From contig NZ_PDKG01000003.1 of the NCBI RefSeq assembly GCF_004116725.1, forward strand, positions 1-64,000: a stretch of DNA of 64,000 nucleotides, in the 5' to 3' direction. The position numbers and the translations under genes are program-made. A model generated the notes under the pieces. The model had not been told where the DNA came from and did not search any database. It saw only the letters and a program-made list of their open reading frames with translations. Each line of letters opens with the position of its first letter. Within the stretch, counting starts at the first letter, position 1. The stretch is from Arcobacter sp. CECT 8986. Lineage in GTDB: Bacteria > Campylobacterota > Campylobacteria > Campylobacterales > Arcobacteraceae. This document shows, piece by piece, positions 28,028 through 37,516 of the stretch.

Positions 28028-29361
28028 CAAAATTCACCAAACATAACATCTAACATTTCATCATTATCAAATGGTCTTGTAATATTTGATATATTATGTA
28101 AAGCTTCAGTTATATGATGAGCAAAAAATTCTAACTCTCCAGTATGTAAAGGAGTTGTAGATTCATTTATATGATATAAAGTCTGTTCTACACTATCAAC
28201 TTGTCTTTTTGAAATTAAAGTCATTTCATCTGCATGAGTATTTTTATCTAAAATAGCCTCAAGTTTTGAAATAAGAGGTTTTATACTCTCTTTTGTACTT
28301 AAACTAATAAAATCATCATCAAGTCTAGATTTATCAAAAACATTATCTAAATCAGATTTATTTAAAACTTTGATTATTGTTTTATCAGTTGTTTCTTCAA
28401 GTAATGAAAGAATCTTTTCATCCTCTTTATCACAAGATTTACTATTATCAAAAAGACTTACAACAATATCTGCTTCATTAATAGCATTAATAGATTTTTC
28501 AATTCCTATTTTTTCTATAACATCAGTTGTTTCATCTCTAATACCAGCAGTATCAACTATTTTAATAATATGAGTACCAATCTTTACTGATTCTTCGATT
28601 GTATCTCTAGTAGTCCCTGCAATATCTGAGATAATTGCTCTTTCAAAATTTAATAGTTTATTTAGAAGTGATGATTTTCCAACATTTGGTTTTCCAATTA
28701 TTGCAATTTTAAAACCTTCAATCATACCTTCTCTTCTTTTGCTAGCATCCAAAGTATTTGATAAATTCTCTTTAATATTTGCTAATTTATACTCAATTTT
28801 TTCAAAGATATCTTGAGGTAAGTCTTCTTCTGCATAATCAATACTTACTTCAGTATATGCAAGCATAAAAAGTAAATCTTGTCTAATATCTTCAACAAAA
28901 TTAGACAACTCACCTTTTAATTGTTTTGCTAATAGTTTTACAGCATCTTCACTTCTTGCTTCTATTATTTTTGATATTGCTTCTGCTTTAGATAAATCTA
29001 TCTTTCCATTTAAGAAAGCTCTTTTTGAATATTCACCTGGATTTGCTAATCTTGCTCCATAATGAATTACTTCATCTAAAATAATATTTGCTATTGCTAC
29101 TCCACCATGGCATTGAAACTCTACTATATCTTCACCAGTAAAAGAAAATGGTGCTTTAAAATATATTAATAAAGCTTCATCAATTGGTTTGTCATCATGC
29201 GAATAAAGAGTTGATAATGTAGCTAGTCTTGGAGTTAAACTATCTTTTTTAGATATTTTAAGAGCTATTGGTAATGCGTCTTTACCACTAACTCTAACAA
29301 TAGAAATAGAACCTATTCCATTTGCAGTTGCTATTGCAACAATAGTATTTTCATCAAACAA
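28015..29361 (-). CDS. mnmE: tRNA-modifying GTPase MnmE
   Basis: With MnmG makes the cmnm5U34 wobble modification in tRNA. 448 residues: N-terminal folate-binding domain (TIVAIATANGIGSISIVRVS), helical domain, a G domain with GKPNVGKSSLLN and DTAGIRDETTD, and the C-terminal FCLGK with the essential Cys. Last gene of the rpmH cluster, 2 bases behind the Jag-type gene. Confidence 0.97.
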   Translation of the reverse strand: MFDENTIVAIATANGIGSISIVRVSGKDALPIALKISKKDSLTPRLATLSTLYSHDDKPIDEALLIYFKAPFSFTGEDIVEFQCHGGVAIANIILDEVIHYGARLANPGEYSKRAFLNGKIDLSKAEAISKIIEARSEDAVKLLAKQLKGELSNFVEDIRQDLLFMLAYTEVSIDYAEEDLPQDIFEKIEYKLANIKENLSNTLDASKRREGMIEGFKIAIIGKPNVGKSSLLNKLLNFERAIISDIAGTTRDTIEESVKIGTHIIKIVDTAGIRDETTDVIEKIGIEKSINAINEADIVVSLFDNSKSCDKEDEKILSLLEETTDKTIIKVLNKSDLDNVFDKSRLDDDFISLSTKESIKPLISKLEAILDKNTHADEMTLISKRQVDSVEQTLYHINESTTPLHTGELEFFAHHITEALHNISNITRPFDNDEMLDVMFGEFCLGK

Positions 29362-29363
29362 TT

Positions 29364-30230
29364 TTATTGCTCTTTACTTCTATATTCATTTACTAATACG
29401 TATCTGTCACCTCTAACATTTGTTTTAACAGCTACATATTTAGTTGGAAATTCATCTCTTAATCTTTTTAGTGCAATATGAACTAAAATACCATCTAAAG
29501 GTTTAGTTTTAAAACTACCTTTTTCTTTTATAGTCTCTATTGCTGGTTCTAAATATGCGTGAATTGCTTCTTCTTGATTTTTCAAGAATTGTGCAACTTC
29601 TAATCTTAACATTAATCCATATTTTTCATTTATCCAATTAAATAAAATATATGATAATGCTTTATATCTATAACCCTCTTTACCAATAAGTAAAGCTGAA
29701 TCTTCACCAGTAAATTCTACATATAATGTCTCTTCATCGTAGAATTCAACTTTAATATCATCTATTTCATAGCAAGTATTAGAAAATAAAGAATCTATTC
29801 CTTTTTTAACTTCTGTTAAAATTTCATCTTTATCTTTTCTTACAATAATTTGAGAAATTTGTTGTTTTTCTTCAACTTCATAAAAATTATCAAAAATTTC
29901 TTCTTTTTCTTTAACTTTTGGAACTTTTTTTAATACAGGTTTTTCGTGATTCTCTTTTGAAGTATTACAACATGCATCCTCAATTTTTTTAGAAACATCT
30001 TCTATTTTAATATCTTTTTTTCTAAAGTGATTTTCTTTAGGTTTTCTTTCAAATTCTCTTCTAGAGTTTTTTTCAATAACTCTAATAATAGCACTTTTTC
30101 GACCAATACCAAGAAATCCTTTTCTTGGTTGTTGGTCTATTTCTATTTCTAAATTAGTAATAGAACATTTAAATTCACTTTTTGCTAATTCGTATGCTTC
30201 TTCTAGAGTCTTTGCTTCAAACTTTTTCAT
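29364..30230 (-). CDS. Jag/KhpB-type RNA-binding protein
   Basis: 288 residues: N-terminal Jag domain (KKFEAKTLEEAYELAKSEF and QQPRKGFLGIGRKSA), a charged linker of about 100 residues, a KH-like domain (LLIGKEGYRYKALSYILFNW) and a C-terminal R3H-like domain ending GDRYVLVNEYRSK. The Arg of the R-x3-H motif seems replaced by Gly (DGILVHIALKRL). The family binds RNA and partners KhpA; it is usually encoded after yidC, as here. Function in this phylum is not well known. Confidence 0.85.
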   Translation of the reverse strand: MKKFEAKTLEEAYELAKSEFKCSITNLEIEIDQQPRKGFLGIGRKSAIIRVIEKNSRREFERKPKENHFRKKDIKIEDVSKKIEDACCNTSKENHEKPVLKKVPKVKEKEEIFDNFYEVEEKQQISQIIVRKDKDEILTEVKKGIDSLFSNTCYEIDDIKVEFYDEETLYVEFTGEDSALLIGKEGYRYKALSYILFNWINEKYGLMLRLEVAQFLKNQEEAIHAYLEPAIETIKEKGSFKTKPLDGILVHIALKRLRDEFPTKYVAVKTNVRGDRYVLVNEYRSKEQ

Positions 30231-30239
30231 AATTAAATC

Positions 30240-31856
30240 CTATTTTTTTAAAGCTCTTTTCTTTTCAAACATTTTATTTATAGTATATTGTTGAGCAATT
30301 GTAAATACGTTGTTTACAAACCAATATAATGTTAATCCTGCTGGGAACCATAAGAAGAAGAATGTAAATACTACTGGAAGCATTTGGAATATCTTCTTTT
30401 GCATCTCATCTTGCATTGTATTAGGAGTAAGTTTTTGTTGAATAAACATAGAAACACCCATTAAAATTGGTAATACAAAATAAGGATCCATTTCAGCTAA
30501 ATCTTTAATCCATAAAATCCACTCTGAACCTTTAAGTTCAATTGCATTTAATAATACTCTATATATAGCGAAAAAAACTGGGATTTGTAATAAAATTGGT
30601 AAACAACCACCCATTGGGTTTGCACCATGTTTCTTATAAAGCTCCATCATATGCATAGATGCTTTTTGTTTGTCATCTTTATATTTAGTTTGGATTTCTT
30701 TTATTTTTGGAGCTAAATCTTTTAGCTTTTGCATAGAAACCATACCTTTATAAGATAAAGGATATAAAACTAATTTGATTAAAATTGTAGCTAATACAAT
30801 TGTCCAACCCCAGTTTCCTACTAAGTTATGAATATATTGTAAGAAAATAAACATTGGTTTTGCAATAAATGTAAACCAACCATACTCAATAACATCAGTT
30901 AACTCAGGATTTAAAGCTTTTAAAGTTTTAAACTCTTTTGGTCCAACATATCCACTAAATGAGATATTGCTATCACCATGAATAAATCCTTGAGGATTTT
31001 CTTCTTTATCTGGCATAACTGTAACTGCTAAAGATTTATCAAAATTATAAATTACAGTTGCATAATATCTATCAAAACTCGAAACAAATTTTATACCAGT
31101 GTAGCTTTTAGTTTTATCTAAATCACCATCTTTAGTTAATTCCATTGTTCCATCATTTTGTTTTACATATAAACCATGGTCAGCATACATATCAGCTAAT
31201 ACATTTGGTCTAAATCCATTAGAAATAAAGAATTTTTTACCATTTGTTGTAGCTACTGCTAAATCATAGTGTCCATCTGGATAGAAAGTGAAAGTTTTTG
31301 TTAAAACTGTATCTGTAAGATTTTGTGTTAAAACTAATTTTTGTACAGAAGTTGTAGCATCTACATCATTACTTGATGCAACTACGCTTGTTTTAAATGC
31401 TTCTTCATTTACATTTGCATCAGCAAATCTAACTTCTAAAGGTCTTAATTGATTAGCTTCAAACAATTTAATTTTTTGTTTATTCTCATCAATATATTGT
31501 TTATCTTCTAAAACAACTTGCGCAATTCTACCTAAACTATCTATTTGAATAGTATTATGTTTAGTTTTTACTGTTGCAATTAAATCATTAGAAGAAATAG
31601 CTTTAGATGATAATCCTTCAGCAGATTTTGAAATATTTTCAGCAGACGCTGTAACACTTGAACTATTTTGTTCTACTTTAGGTGCACTATTTTGCTTGGC
31701 AACTTGCTCTTTTTTAATTTCAGCCTGTCTTGCTTCTTGTTGAGGCTTTAAAACTAAATACTCATAAGCAATAAAAAATGCAAGGACAACTAGTGTCATA
31801 ATTAACATTCGTCTTTGCATACCTTTGTCTTGATTCATCAAATTGTTATTCATCAT
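30240..31856 (-). CDS. yidC: Membrane protein insertase YidC
   Basis: Inserts and folds inner-membrane proteins, alone or with Sec. 538 residues: N-terminal membrane helix (LIMTLVVLAFFIAYEYLVL), a large periplasmic P1 domain (to about residue 335), then the conserved core of five helices with GWTIVLATILIKLVLYPLSY, MGGCLPILLQIPVFFAIYR and the end FPAGLTLYWFVNNVFTIAQQ. Gram-negative type length. Overlaps yidD by 11 bases. Confidence 0.97.
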   Translation of the reverse strand: MMNNNLMNQDKGMQRRMLIMTLVVLAFFIAYEYLVLKPQQEARQAEIKKEQVAKQNSAPKVEQNSSSVTASAENISKSAEGLSSKAISSNDLIATVKTKHNTIQIDSLGRIAQVVLEDKQYIDENKQKIKLFEANQLRPLEVRFADANVNEEAFKTSVVASSNDVDATTSVQKLVLTQNLTDTVLTKTFTFYPDGHYDLAVATTNGKKFFISNGFRPNVLADMYADHGLYVKQNDGTMELTKDGDLDKTKSYTGIKFVSSFDRYYATVIYNFDKSLAVTVMPDKEENPQGFIHGDSNISFSGYVGPKEFKTLKALNPELTDVIEYGWFTFIAKPMFIFLQYIHNLVGNWGWTIVLATILIKLVLYPLSYKGMVSMQKLKDLAPKIKEIQTKYKDDKQKASMHMMELYKKHGANPMGGCLPILLQIPVFFAIYRVLLNAIELKGSEWILWIKDLAEMDPYFVLPILMGVSMFIQQKLTPNTMQDEMQKKIFQMLPVVFTFFFLWFPAGLTLYWFVNNVFTIAQQYTINKMFEKKRALKK

Positions 31857-32181
31857 TATTGTCGTTCCACTCCCTGTTTCTAACTACCAAATATTTATTT
31901 TTATCTATGGGTATATACCAATATTTGATTTTAATTTTTTTAAAATTTATATTATTATGCTTCGGCAACTTTATAATCGGATAATCAATTCCACCTGCAA
32001 AAAGTTGATTACATTTTAATATCCGTGTTATTGTAAAATAAATAGCCTTAAAAAAAGAATTATTTTCAAATTGCCAGATTGCATAATGAGAACAAGTTGG
32101 GTAATACCTACAACTTCCATAAGAAAAAATAGATAAATATTTTTGATAAAACTTAATTATGTATTTAGCTACACTATTCAT
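31846..32181 (-). CDS. yidD: Membrane protein insertion efficiency factor YidD
   Basis: Small membrane-associated protein of the YidD family with the signature YQKYLSIF then SCRYYPTCSHYAIWQFE. 111 residues, longer than the usual 70-85 because of a C-terminal tail rich in Lys and Asn (IIKLPKHNNINFKKIKIKYW). Its ATG overlaps the rnpA stop (ATGA), so translation is coupled. Confidence 0.93.
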   Translation of the reverse strand: MNSVAKYIIKFYQKYLSIFSYGSCRYYPTCSHYAIWQFENNSFFKAIYFTITRILKCNQLFAGGIDYPIIKLPKHNNINFKKIKIKYWYIPIDKNKYLVVRNREWNDNNDE

Positions 32182-32513
32182 TTTAATAGTTTTAAGTTTT
32201 TCAATGCAAAAATAAAATCTTTTTCCAATTCTTGGGGGTTTCTTTCAAATATTTTTTGTTTAGCAACAAATATGTAATTACCAGAAATTACTCTATTTTC
32301 AAAAGAAACAAACATGCCTCTAAGTCTTCGCTTAGAACTATTTCTTTGTACCGCTCCGCCTACTTTTTTAGATGCAACAAATGCAACTTTTAAATTTTTA
32401 CTAGGCGAAAAAAAAGCGACAAATGAATGGGTATGCCATTTTTTGTCGCTTTTATATATCCTGTTAAAATCGCTTGAATTATTAATTCGGTGTTTTTTGC
32501 TTAAACAGCTAAT
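32178..32513 (-). CDS. rnpA: RNase P protein component, apparent ATT start
   Basis: Protein subunit of RNase P, which trims tRNA 5' ends. Translating by hand gives 111 residues beginning (M)[15 protein letters not shown], with [13 protein letters not shown] and the RNR signature [20 protein letters not shown], then [16 protein letters not shown]. All family features are present without interruption. No ATG, GTG or TTG lies between the upstream in-frame stop TAG (complement of 32520-32522) and residue 67, inside the conserved core. The best start is ATT at 32513-32511, with AAAGG nine bases upstream, 13 bases inside rpmH. The end overlaps yidD. Confidence 0.88.
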   Translation of the reverse strand: MSCLSKKHRINNSSDFNRIYKSDKKWHTHSFVAFFSPSKNLKVAFVASKKVGGAVQRNSSKRRLRGMFVSFENRVISGNYIFVAKQKIFERNPQELEKDFIFALKNLKLLK

Positions 32514-32635
32514 CTTTTTCTACCTTTAGCTCTTCTAGCTTTAATAATTTTTCTACCGTTTTTAGTTGCCATTCTAACTCTAAAACCATGAGTTCTCTTT
32601 CTAGGAGTGTTATGTGGTTGATATGTTCTTTTCAT
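32501..32635 (-). CDS. rpmH: 50S ribosomal protein L34
   Basis: 44 residues: [18 protein letters not shown] at the start and [13 protein letters not shown] at the end, the whole L34 pattern. It is first in the rpmH-rnpA-yidD-yidC-jag-mnmE cluster. Below common ORF size limits, so easily missed. Confidence 0.97.
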   Translation of the reverse strand: MKRTYQPHNTPRKRTHGFRVRMATKNGRKIIKARRAKGRKRLAV

Positions 32636-32677
32636 TTTTAGCTTTCCTCTTATTGACTTTGACTAATTAAGTTGCGG

Positions 32678-32683
32678 ATTATA
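32678..32683 (-). promoter_or_regulatory. -10 box for the rpmH cluster
   Basis: TATAAT on the minus strand about 43 bases before the rpmH ATG, in a non-coding gap behind clpB. The -35 region (about AGTAAC) does not match the consensus. Confidence 0.45.
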
Positions 32684-32756
32684 GTTAAAGTTTACTTAAA
32701 GTTACTTTAGTTTAAACTCTTTAAAAGATTGTAAATTTACTATATTTCCAACAATT

Positions 32757-35333
32757 TTATTTAATATTTACTTGTATTTCATCATCTTTATAATCAAATT
32801 CTACACTGCTTCCTTCTTTTATTTCATCTTCTAAAATCAAATCAGCTAATCTATCTTCAACTATTTCATAAATTGCTCTTTTAAGTGGTCTAGCACCATA
32901 TACTGGGTCAAAACCTGCTTTTGCAATAAACTCTTTTGCACTATTTGTTAAACTAATAGTAATATCTTTTTCTTCTAATTTTCTTTTTATTTTATTAAAT
33001 AAAATATCAACTATACTTGTAATTGCTTCTAATCCTAATTGTTCAAATATTACAATATCATCTAATCTATTTAAAAATTCAGGTTTAAAGTTTAATTTTA
33101 ATTCATTTAAAACTTCAGCTCTTCTATTCTCTTTATCAGATATCTCAATTATTTTTGAACTTCCAATATTTGATGTCAATATAATAATAGTATTTTTAAA
33201 ATCAACAGTTACACCTTTGTTATCTGTTAATCTTCCATCATCTAATACTTGTAATAATATATTAAATACGTCTGGATGAGCTTTTTCTATTTCGTCAAAT
33301 AAAATTACACTATAAGGTTTTCTTCTTACAGCTTCTGTTAATTGTCCACCTTCATCATAGCCAACATATCCTGGTGCTGCACCAATTAATCTTGAAACAG
33401 CATGTTTTTCCATATACTCACTCATATCAAATCTAATAAGTGATTTTTCATCATCAAATAGAAATTTAGCTAATGTTTTAGCACTTTCTGTTTTACCAAC
33501 ACCTGTTGGGCCTAAAAACATAAAAGAACCAATTGGTCTATTGGCTTCACTTAAACCAGCTTTATTTCTTTTTATTGCTCTACTAATTGCTTTTATAGCA
33601 TCATCTTGTCCAATTACATCTTCTTTTAATACAGATTCTACTTTTAAAACTCTTTGTTTTTCAGAATCCATCATTTTATTTACAGGTATTCCTGTCCATC
33701 TTGACACTATACTTGCAATTGATTCTTCATCAACTGAATTTCTAAGTAAAGTACCCTCTTCTTGCATTTTTTTCCATTTTTCTTCATTATCTTTTATCTG
33801 TTTTTCTAATGCAGGTATTTCACCATACTCTATTGATGCAGCTTCTTCAAATCTTGATTCTCTTTTTGCAATATTTGCTTTTGTTCTTAACTCTTCTATT
33901 TTTGCTTTTAAACTTGAAGTTGCATTAAAAGTCTCTTTTTCATTTTGAAATCTTGCTTCTAATCCTCTTTTTTCTTCATCTTTATTTGCTAACTCTTTTT
34001 CAATTTCTGCTAATCTTTGCTCATTTTTTTTAGTTTTTTCCATTTTTAATGCTTCTTTTTCAACATTTAAAGATTGAATATCCCTTTTTATTGCTGAAAG
34101 TGCATATGGTTCTGATTCTATTTGCATTTTTAATTCTGCGGCTGCCTCATCAATTAAATCAATAGCTTTATCAGGTAAAAATCTATCTGTTATATATCTA
34201 TCACTTAATTTTGCAGCTGCAACTAATGCACTATCATTAATAGTTACATTGTGATGTGTTTCTAATCTCTCTTTTATTCCTCTTAATATTTGCAATGCCT
34301 CATTTACATTTGGTTCATCAACTTTTACTGGTTGAAATCTTCTTTGCATTGCAGCATCTTTTTCAAAATATTTTCTATACTCTTTTAATGTTGTTGCACC
34401 AATAGTATGAAGTTCACCTCTTGCTAAACTTGGTTTTAAGATATTTGCTGCATCCATACTTCCTTCGCTTGCTCCAGCACCAATAATAGTATGTATTTCA
34501 TCAATAAATAAAATAATATTTCCAGCTTTTTTTACTTCATCAATTACAGCTTTTAATCTATCTTCAAATTCACCTCTATATTTAGCACCTGCAATTAGTG
34601 CACTCATATCAAGAGCAATTACTCTTTTATTTAATAGGCTTGTTGGTACATCTTTATTTACAATTTTTTGAGCTAATCCTTCTGCAATTGCAGTTTTACC
34701 AGTTCCTGGTTCTCCTAATAATACTGGATTGTTTTTTGTTTTTCTAATTAGAATTTGCATCATTCTAGTTATTTGTTCATCTCTTCCAATTACTGGGTCA
34801 AGTTCTCCATCTATTGCTTTTTTATTTAAATCTGTACCAAATTTTTCTAAACTTTCTAAAGTTTCATCAGATGTAGCACTATCGATTTTTGCTCCTGCTC
34901 TTATTGCTTCAAGCTCTTTTTTTGCATCTAAAAGATTTATATATTTTCCTAATACTTCTTTTATTTGTTTATCATCAAAATTTGCAATAAGCCATGTATC
35001 TATTGCAATAAAGCTATCCCCATTTGAACTCATTAGTCCGTGAGCTTTTTCCAAAGAACTCATAAAGTTTCTTGATAATTTTATATTCTCTTTTGAAATA
35101 TTTGATGATGTTGGTAGTTTTGATGCAACTGATTTAATCTCTAATTCAATTGCTGCTTTATCAACATTCATTTTATTTAATAATTGATTTAATACAGAAT
35201 TAGTGTTAGTTATCAACGCCCATAAAAAATGTATTATATCTACTTCTTGATTTTTGTTATGTAGGCTTAATGATACTGCTGAATCTATTGTCTCAGCAAC
35301 TTGGTTTGTTATTTGTTCGAATATTTTTTTCAT
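32757..35333 (-). CDS. clpB: Disaggregase chaperone ClpB
   Basis: Hexameric AAA+ machine that, with DnaK, dissolves protein aggregates. 858 residues from the ATG at 35333 ([12 protein letters not shown]), which has AGGAG at ideal distance; a GTG 9 bases upstream lies inside that site. Domains: N domain (1-150), first AAA+ with GEPGTGKT, coiled-coil middle domain (about 400-520), second AAA+ with GPTGVGKT and [11 protein letters not shown], and the C-terminal [10 protein letters not shown]. Own promoter with a HspR-type operator. Confidence 0.97.
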   Translation of the reverse strand: MKKIFEQITNQVAETIDSAVSLSLHNKNQEVDIIHFLWALITNTNSVLNQLLNKMNVDKAAIELEIKSVASKLPTSSNISKENIKLSRNFMSSLEKAHGLMSSNGDSFIAIDTWLIANFDDKQIKEVLGKYINLLDAKKELEAIRAGAKIDSATSDETLESLEKFGTDLNKKAIDGELDPVIGRDEQITRMMQILIRKTKNNPVLLGEPGTGKTAIAEGLAQKIVNKDVPTSLLNKRVIALDMSALIAGAKYRGEFEDRLKAVIDEVKKAGNIILFIDEIHTIIGAGASEGSMDAANILKPSLARGELHTIGATTLKEYRKYFEKDAAMQRRFQPVKVDEPNVNEALQILRGIKERLETHHNVTINDSALVAAAKLSDRYITDRFLPDKAIDLIDEAAAELKMQIESEPYALSAIKRDIQSLNVEKEALKMEKTKKNEQRLAEIEKELANKDEEKRGLEARFQNEKETFNATSSLKAKIEELRTKANIAKRESRFEEAASIEYGEIPALEKQIKDNEEKWKKMQEEGTLLRNSVDEESIASIVSRWTGIPVNKMMDSEKQRVLKVESVLKEDVIGQDDAIKAISRAIKRNKAGLSEANRPIGSFMFLGPTGVGKTESAKTLAKFLFDDEKSLIRFDMSEYMEKHAVSRLIGAAPGYVGYDEGGQLTEAVRRKPYSVILFDEIEKAHPDVFNILLQVLDDGRLTDNKGVTVDFKNTIIILTSNIGSSKIIEISDKENRRAEVLNELKLNFKPEFLNRLDDIVIFEQLGLEAITSIVDILFNKIKRKLEEKDITISLTNSAKEFIAKAGFDPVYGARPLKRAIYEIVEDRLADLILEDEIKEGSSVEFDYKDDEIQVNIK

Positions 35334-35365
35334 TTTTAGCACTCCTTTACTTTAACTGCTAAATA

Positions 35366-35395
35366 ATTATAGCAGGTTGAGTGTTATCTTGTCAA
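35366..35395 (-). promoter_or_regulatory. Promoter of clpB
   Basis: Minus strand TTGACA (complement of 35390-35395), an 18-base spacer and TATAAT (complement of 35366-35371). The -35 overlaps the last codons of the upstream kinase gene. Confidence 0.75.
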
Positions 35396-35396
35396 G
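35376..35396 (-). promoter_or_regulatory. HAIR-like operator (HspR) at clpB
   Basis: CTTGACA, seven bases, ACTCAAC: 11 of 14 positions agree with the HspR inverted repeat CTTGAGT-N7-ACTCAAG. It overlaps the -35 box, where a repressor would block. HspR controls clpB in Campylobacter, which supports the reading. No hspR gene is recognised in the window. Confidence 0.55.
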
Positions 35397-37515
35397 TAGT
35401 TTCAATATAATCGAAATATATTTTAAATTCACATCCTTTAAATTCACTATTTTTATACTCAAAATTTATATTTTCAACATCAATTCTTCCATTCATATGG
35501 TCAACTATAATTTGATGTGTCATATAAAGTCCTATTCCCGTACCTTGTTTTTGATGTTTTGTTGTAAAGTATGGTTCAAATATTTTTGGTTTTACATTTT
35601 CATTTATTCCACCAGCATTATCTTTTATAGAAATAACAACTTTACTATCTTCTAAATATGTACAAATTTCTATTAATTTATTTTCATCTGATATCTCTTT
35701 TAAAGCATCTTTTGAGTTATTGATTATATTTATTAAAGCTTGAGTTAACTCATTTGTATAACCTTTTATAAATAAGTTTTGAGAGAACTCTTTTTTTACT
35801 TCAATATAGTGATTTTTAAAACTAGATTCCAAAAGCTTCAATGCATTTTCGATAACGCAATTTATATTTAAAATCTCTTTTTCTTTATCAACTTTAAAAA
35901 AGTTTCTAAAATCATCAATTGTTTTTGATAAATATTTAGTATTTTTAATAATCATACTTAATGAACTTTCCAAACTTTCATCATCTAAAATACCAAACTC
36001 TTTTTCTATTTTAATTCCACTTGCAGCTGTACTAATTGAACTTAAAGGTTGTCTCCATTGATGTGCAATATTTCCAATCATCTCTCCCATTGAAACCATT
36101 TTTGATTGTTGAAATATTAATTTATCTTTATTTTTTAATTCTGTAATATCAACTATATTACTAATTTTTAATCTTCTTGAATTTAATTCTACAAATTTAC
36201 CTTGAATTAGTGCTGTAAACAGTTCTCCATTTAGTTTTTTCATTTGAACTTCATATGGTAAAGTATCTTTTAAAACCTTTCTTTTTACAGTATCAATAGA
36301 TGGCTCAGCAATAAAATCAAGAATATTTCTACCTTTTACTTCCTCTTTTGAGTTTGCACCTACAAGTTTTAAAGTAACATCATTTACATCAATACAGTGA
36401 TTTGTATCATGAATTACAATAGCTTCCATCGTAGAGTTAAATAAAAATTCAAAACTATCCCTTGAATTTTTTAGATGTTTTTCTCTATTATTTACCTGCA
36501 TTTTCATCTTTTCAAAACTTTTTACAAGCTCAGAAATCTCTTTAAAGTTTGAATCTTTAATCTTTTTAGAATAATCTCCATTTGATATATTTTTTGTAGT
36601 TTCTTGAAGATAATCAAATTGATTAAAAATATTTCTAAATAATTTAAATACTAAATAAAGCATAAATAAAATAAAAATAATAACAACAAAAAATACTAAA
36701 ATAAGAAAGCTTCTTAACGTTTTTAAAACTAAATCATAACTTTCTCTAATTACTATTGTCCAACCAGTTTTATCTAACTTTGTATACATACCAAAATTAT
36801 TACCATTTGAATTTGCAGTTTTAAATGTAGCTAAAGAGTACTCTTTCTTTTTATTTATCAAATCATTATAAATAGAACTATTTTTTGCATTAAATCTTTG
36901 ATTAACTAAATTTTTATAATCAGGATTAAAAATAAAAATTCCATTTTCATCTAAAATTTTTATCATATGTGAATCATCACTATTTTGAAATTTTGTTATA
37001 AAGTTTGAAAACATATCAAGTCTTAATATCACAACAAGTATTTCATTCTCTTTTCTTAAACTATAAGAGATACTTGGTTTATTATCAACTGAAGAAAAAA
37101 ATACATTTGACCAAGAAGATTTATCAAATCCCCTTACTGATTTATAAAAAGCTTTATTTGAATAGTCAAATCCTTTATATATATGGTCATTTAATTTTGC
37201 ATAAAAATTAGTTAATTTCCCATTTTTATCCAAAATTAAAATAGATGAAATATCACTATTAAGCTCTACTATATTTTTTAATAAATTATCATCATTTTTA
37301 TAATTTTTTATTGCATAATTGGCAACTTTTTCTATTTTATGTAATAGGTTTTTTGCTTGTGATTTTACTTGTTTTATAACTTGTTGTTGAGAATGTTCTA
37401 CACTTTTTATTTTTATATCATGGAAACTTATCATTGACATAACACCTATAATAATAGATACCATAACAATTGAAAAAAGAATAAGTGTTGAAATTGTATT
37501 TTTTAAACTTTTCAT
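35392..37515 (-). CDS. Cache-type sensor histidine kinase
   Basis: About 707 residues from the ATG giving MKSLKNTISTLIL, one base behind the preceding gene. Two membrane helices (about 8-30 and 280-303) bracket a periplasmic dCache-like domain; then HAMP, a PAS domain (FLFNSTMEAIVIHDTNHCID), a dimerisation domain with the phosphorylatable His in IGNIAHQWRQPLSSI, and an ATPase domain with DNAGGI and GTGIGLYMTH. No receiver domain, so it needs a separate regulator. Partner of the binding protein encoded upstream. Confidence 0.9.
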   Translation of the reverse strand: MKSLKNTISTLILFSIVMVSIIIGVMSMISFHDIKIKSVEHSQQQVIKQVKSQAKNLLHKIEKVANYAIKNYKNDDNLLKNIVELNSDISSILILDKNGKLTNFYAKLNDHIYKGFDYSNKAFYKSVRGFDKSSWSNVFFSSVDNKPSISYSLRKENEILVVILRLDMFSNFITKFQNSDDSHMIKILDENGIFIFNPDYKNLVNQRFNAKNSSIYNDLINKKKEYSLATFKTANSNGNNFGMYTKLDKTGWTIVIRESYDLVLKTLRSFLILVFFVVIIFILFMLYLVFKLFRNIFNQFDYLQETTKNISNGDYSKKIKDSNFKEISELVKSFEKMKMQVNNREKHLKNSRDSFEFLFNSTMEAIVIHDTNHCIDVNDVTLKLVGANSKEEVKGRNILDFIAEPSIDTVKRKVLKDTLPYEVQMKKLNGELFTALIQGKFVELNSRRLKISNIVDITELKNKDKLIFQQSKMVSMGEMIGNIAHQWRQPLSSISTAASGIKIEKEFGILDDESLESSLSMIIKNTKYLSKTIDDFRNFFKVDKEKEILNINCVIENALKLLESSFKNHYIEVKKEFSQNLFIKGYTNELTQALINIINNSKDALKEISDENKLIEICTYLEDSKVVISIKDNAGGINENVKPKIFEPYFTTKHQKQGTGIGLYMTHQIIVDHMNGRIDVENINFEYKNSEFKGCEFKIYFDYIETT

Positions 37516-37516
37516 A

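Noticed and set aside
32178-32513. Frameshift or decay of rnpA
   Set aside because: The translation is complete from the N-terminal helix to the stop with no break; only the start codon is unusual.
33541-33948. 135-residue frame on the plus strand within clpB
   Set aside because: Hydrophobic, Ser/Phe-rich translation of the antisense of a conserved chaperone; no ribosome site. The same reasoning removes the plus-strand frames inside tolA, atpD, purH, the hybrid kinase and others.
35336-35386. CIRCE element (TTAGCACTC and GAGTGTTA) at clpB
   Set aside because: The arms are 34 bases apart, whereas CIRCE needs 9; one arm is part of the ribosome site. The HAIR-like site nearby fits better.
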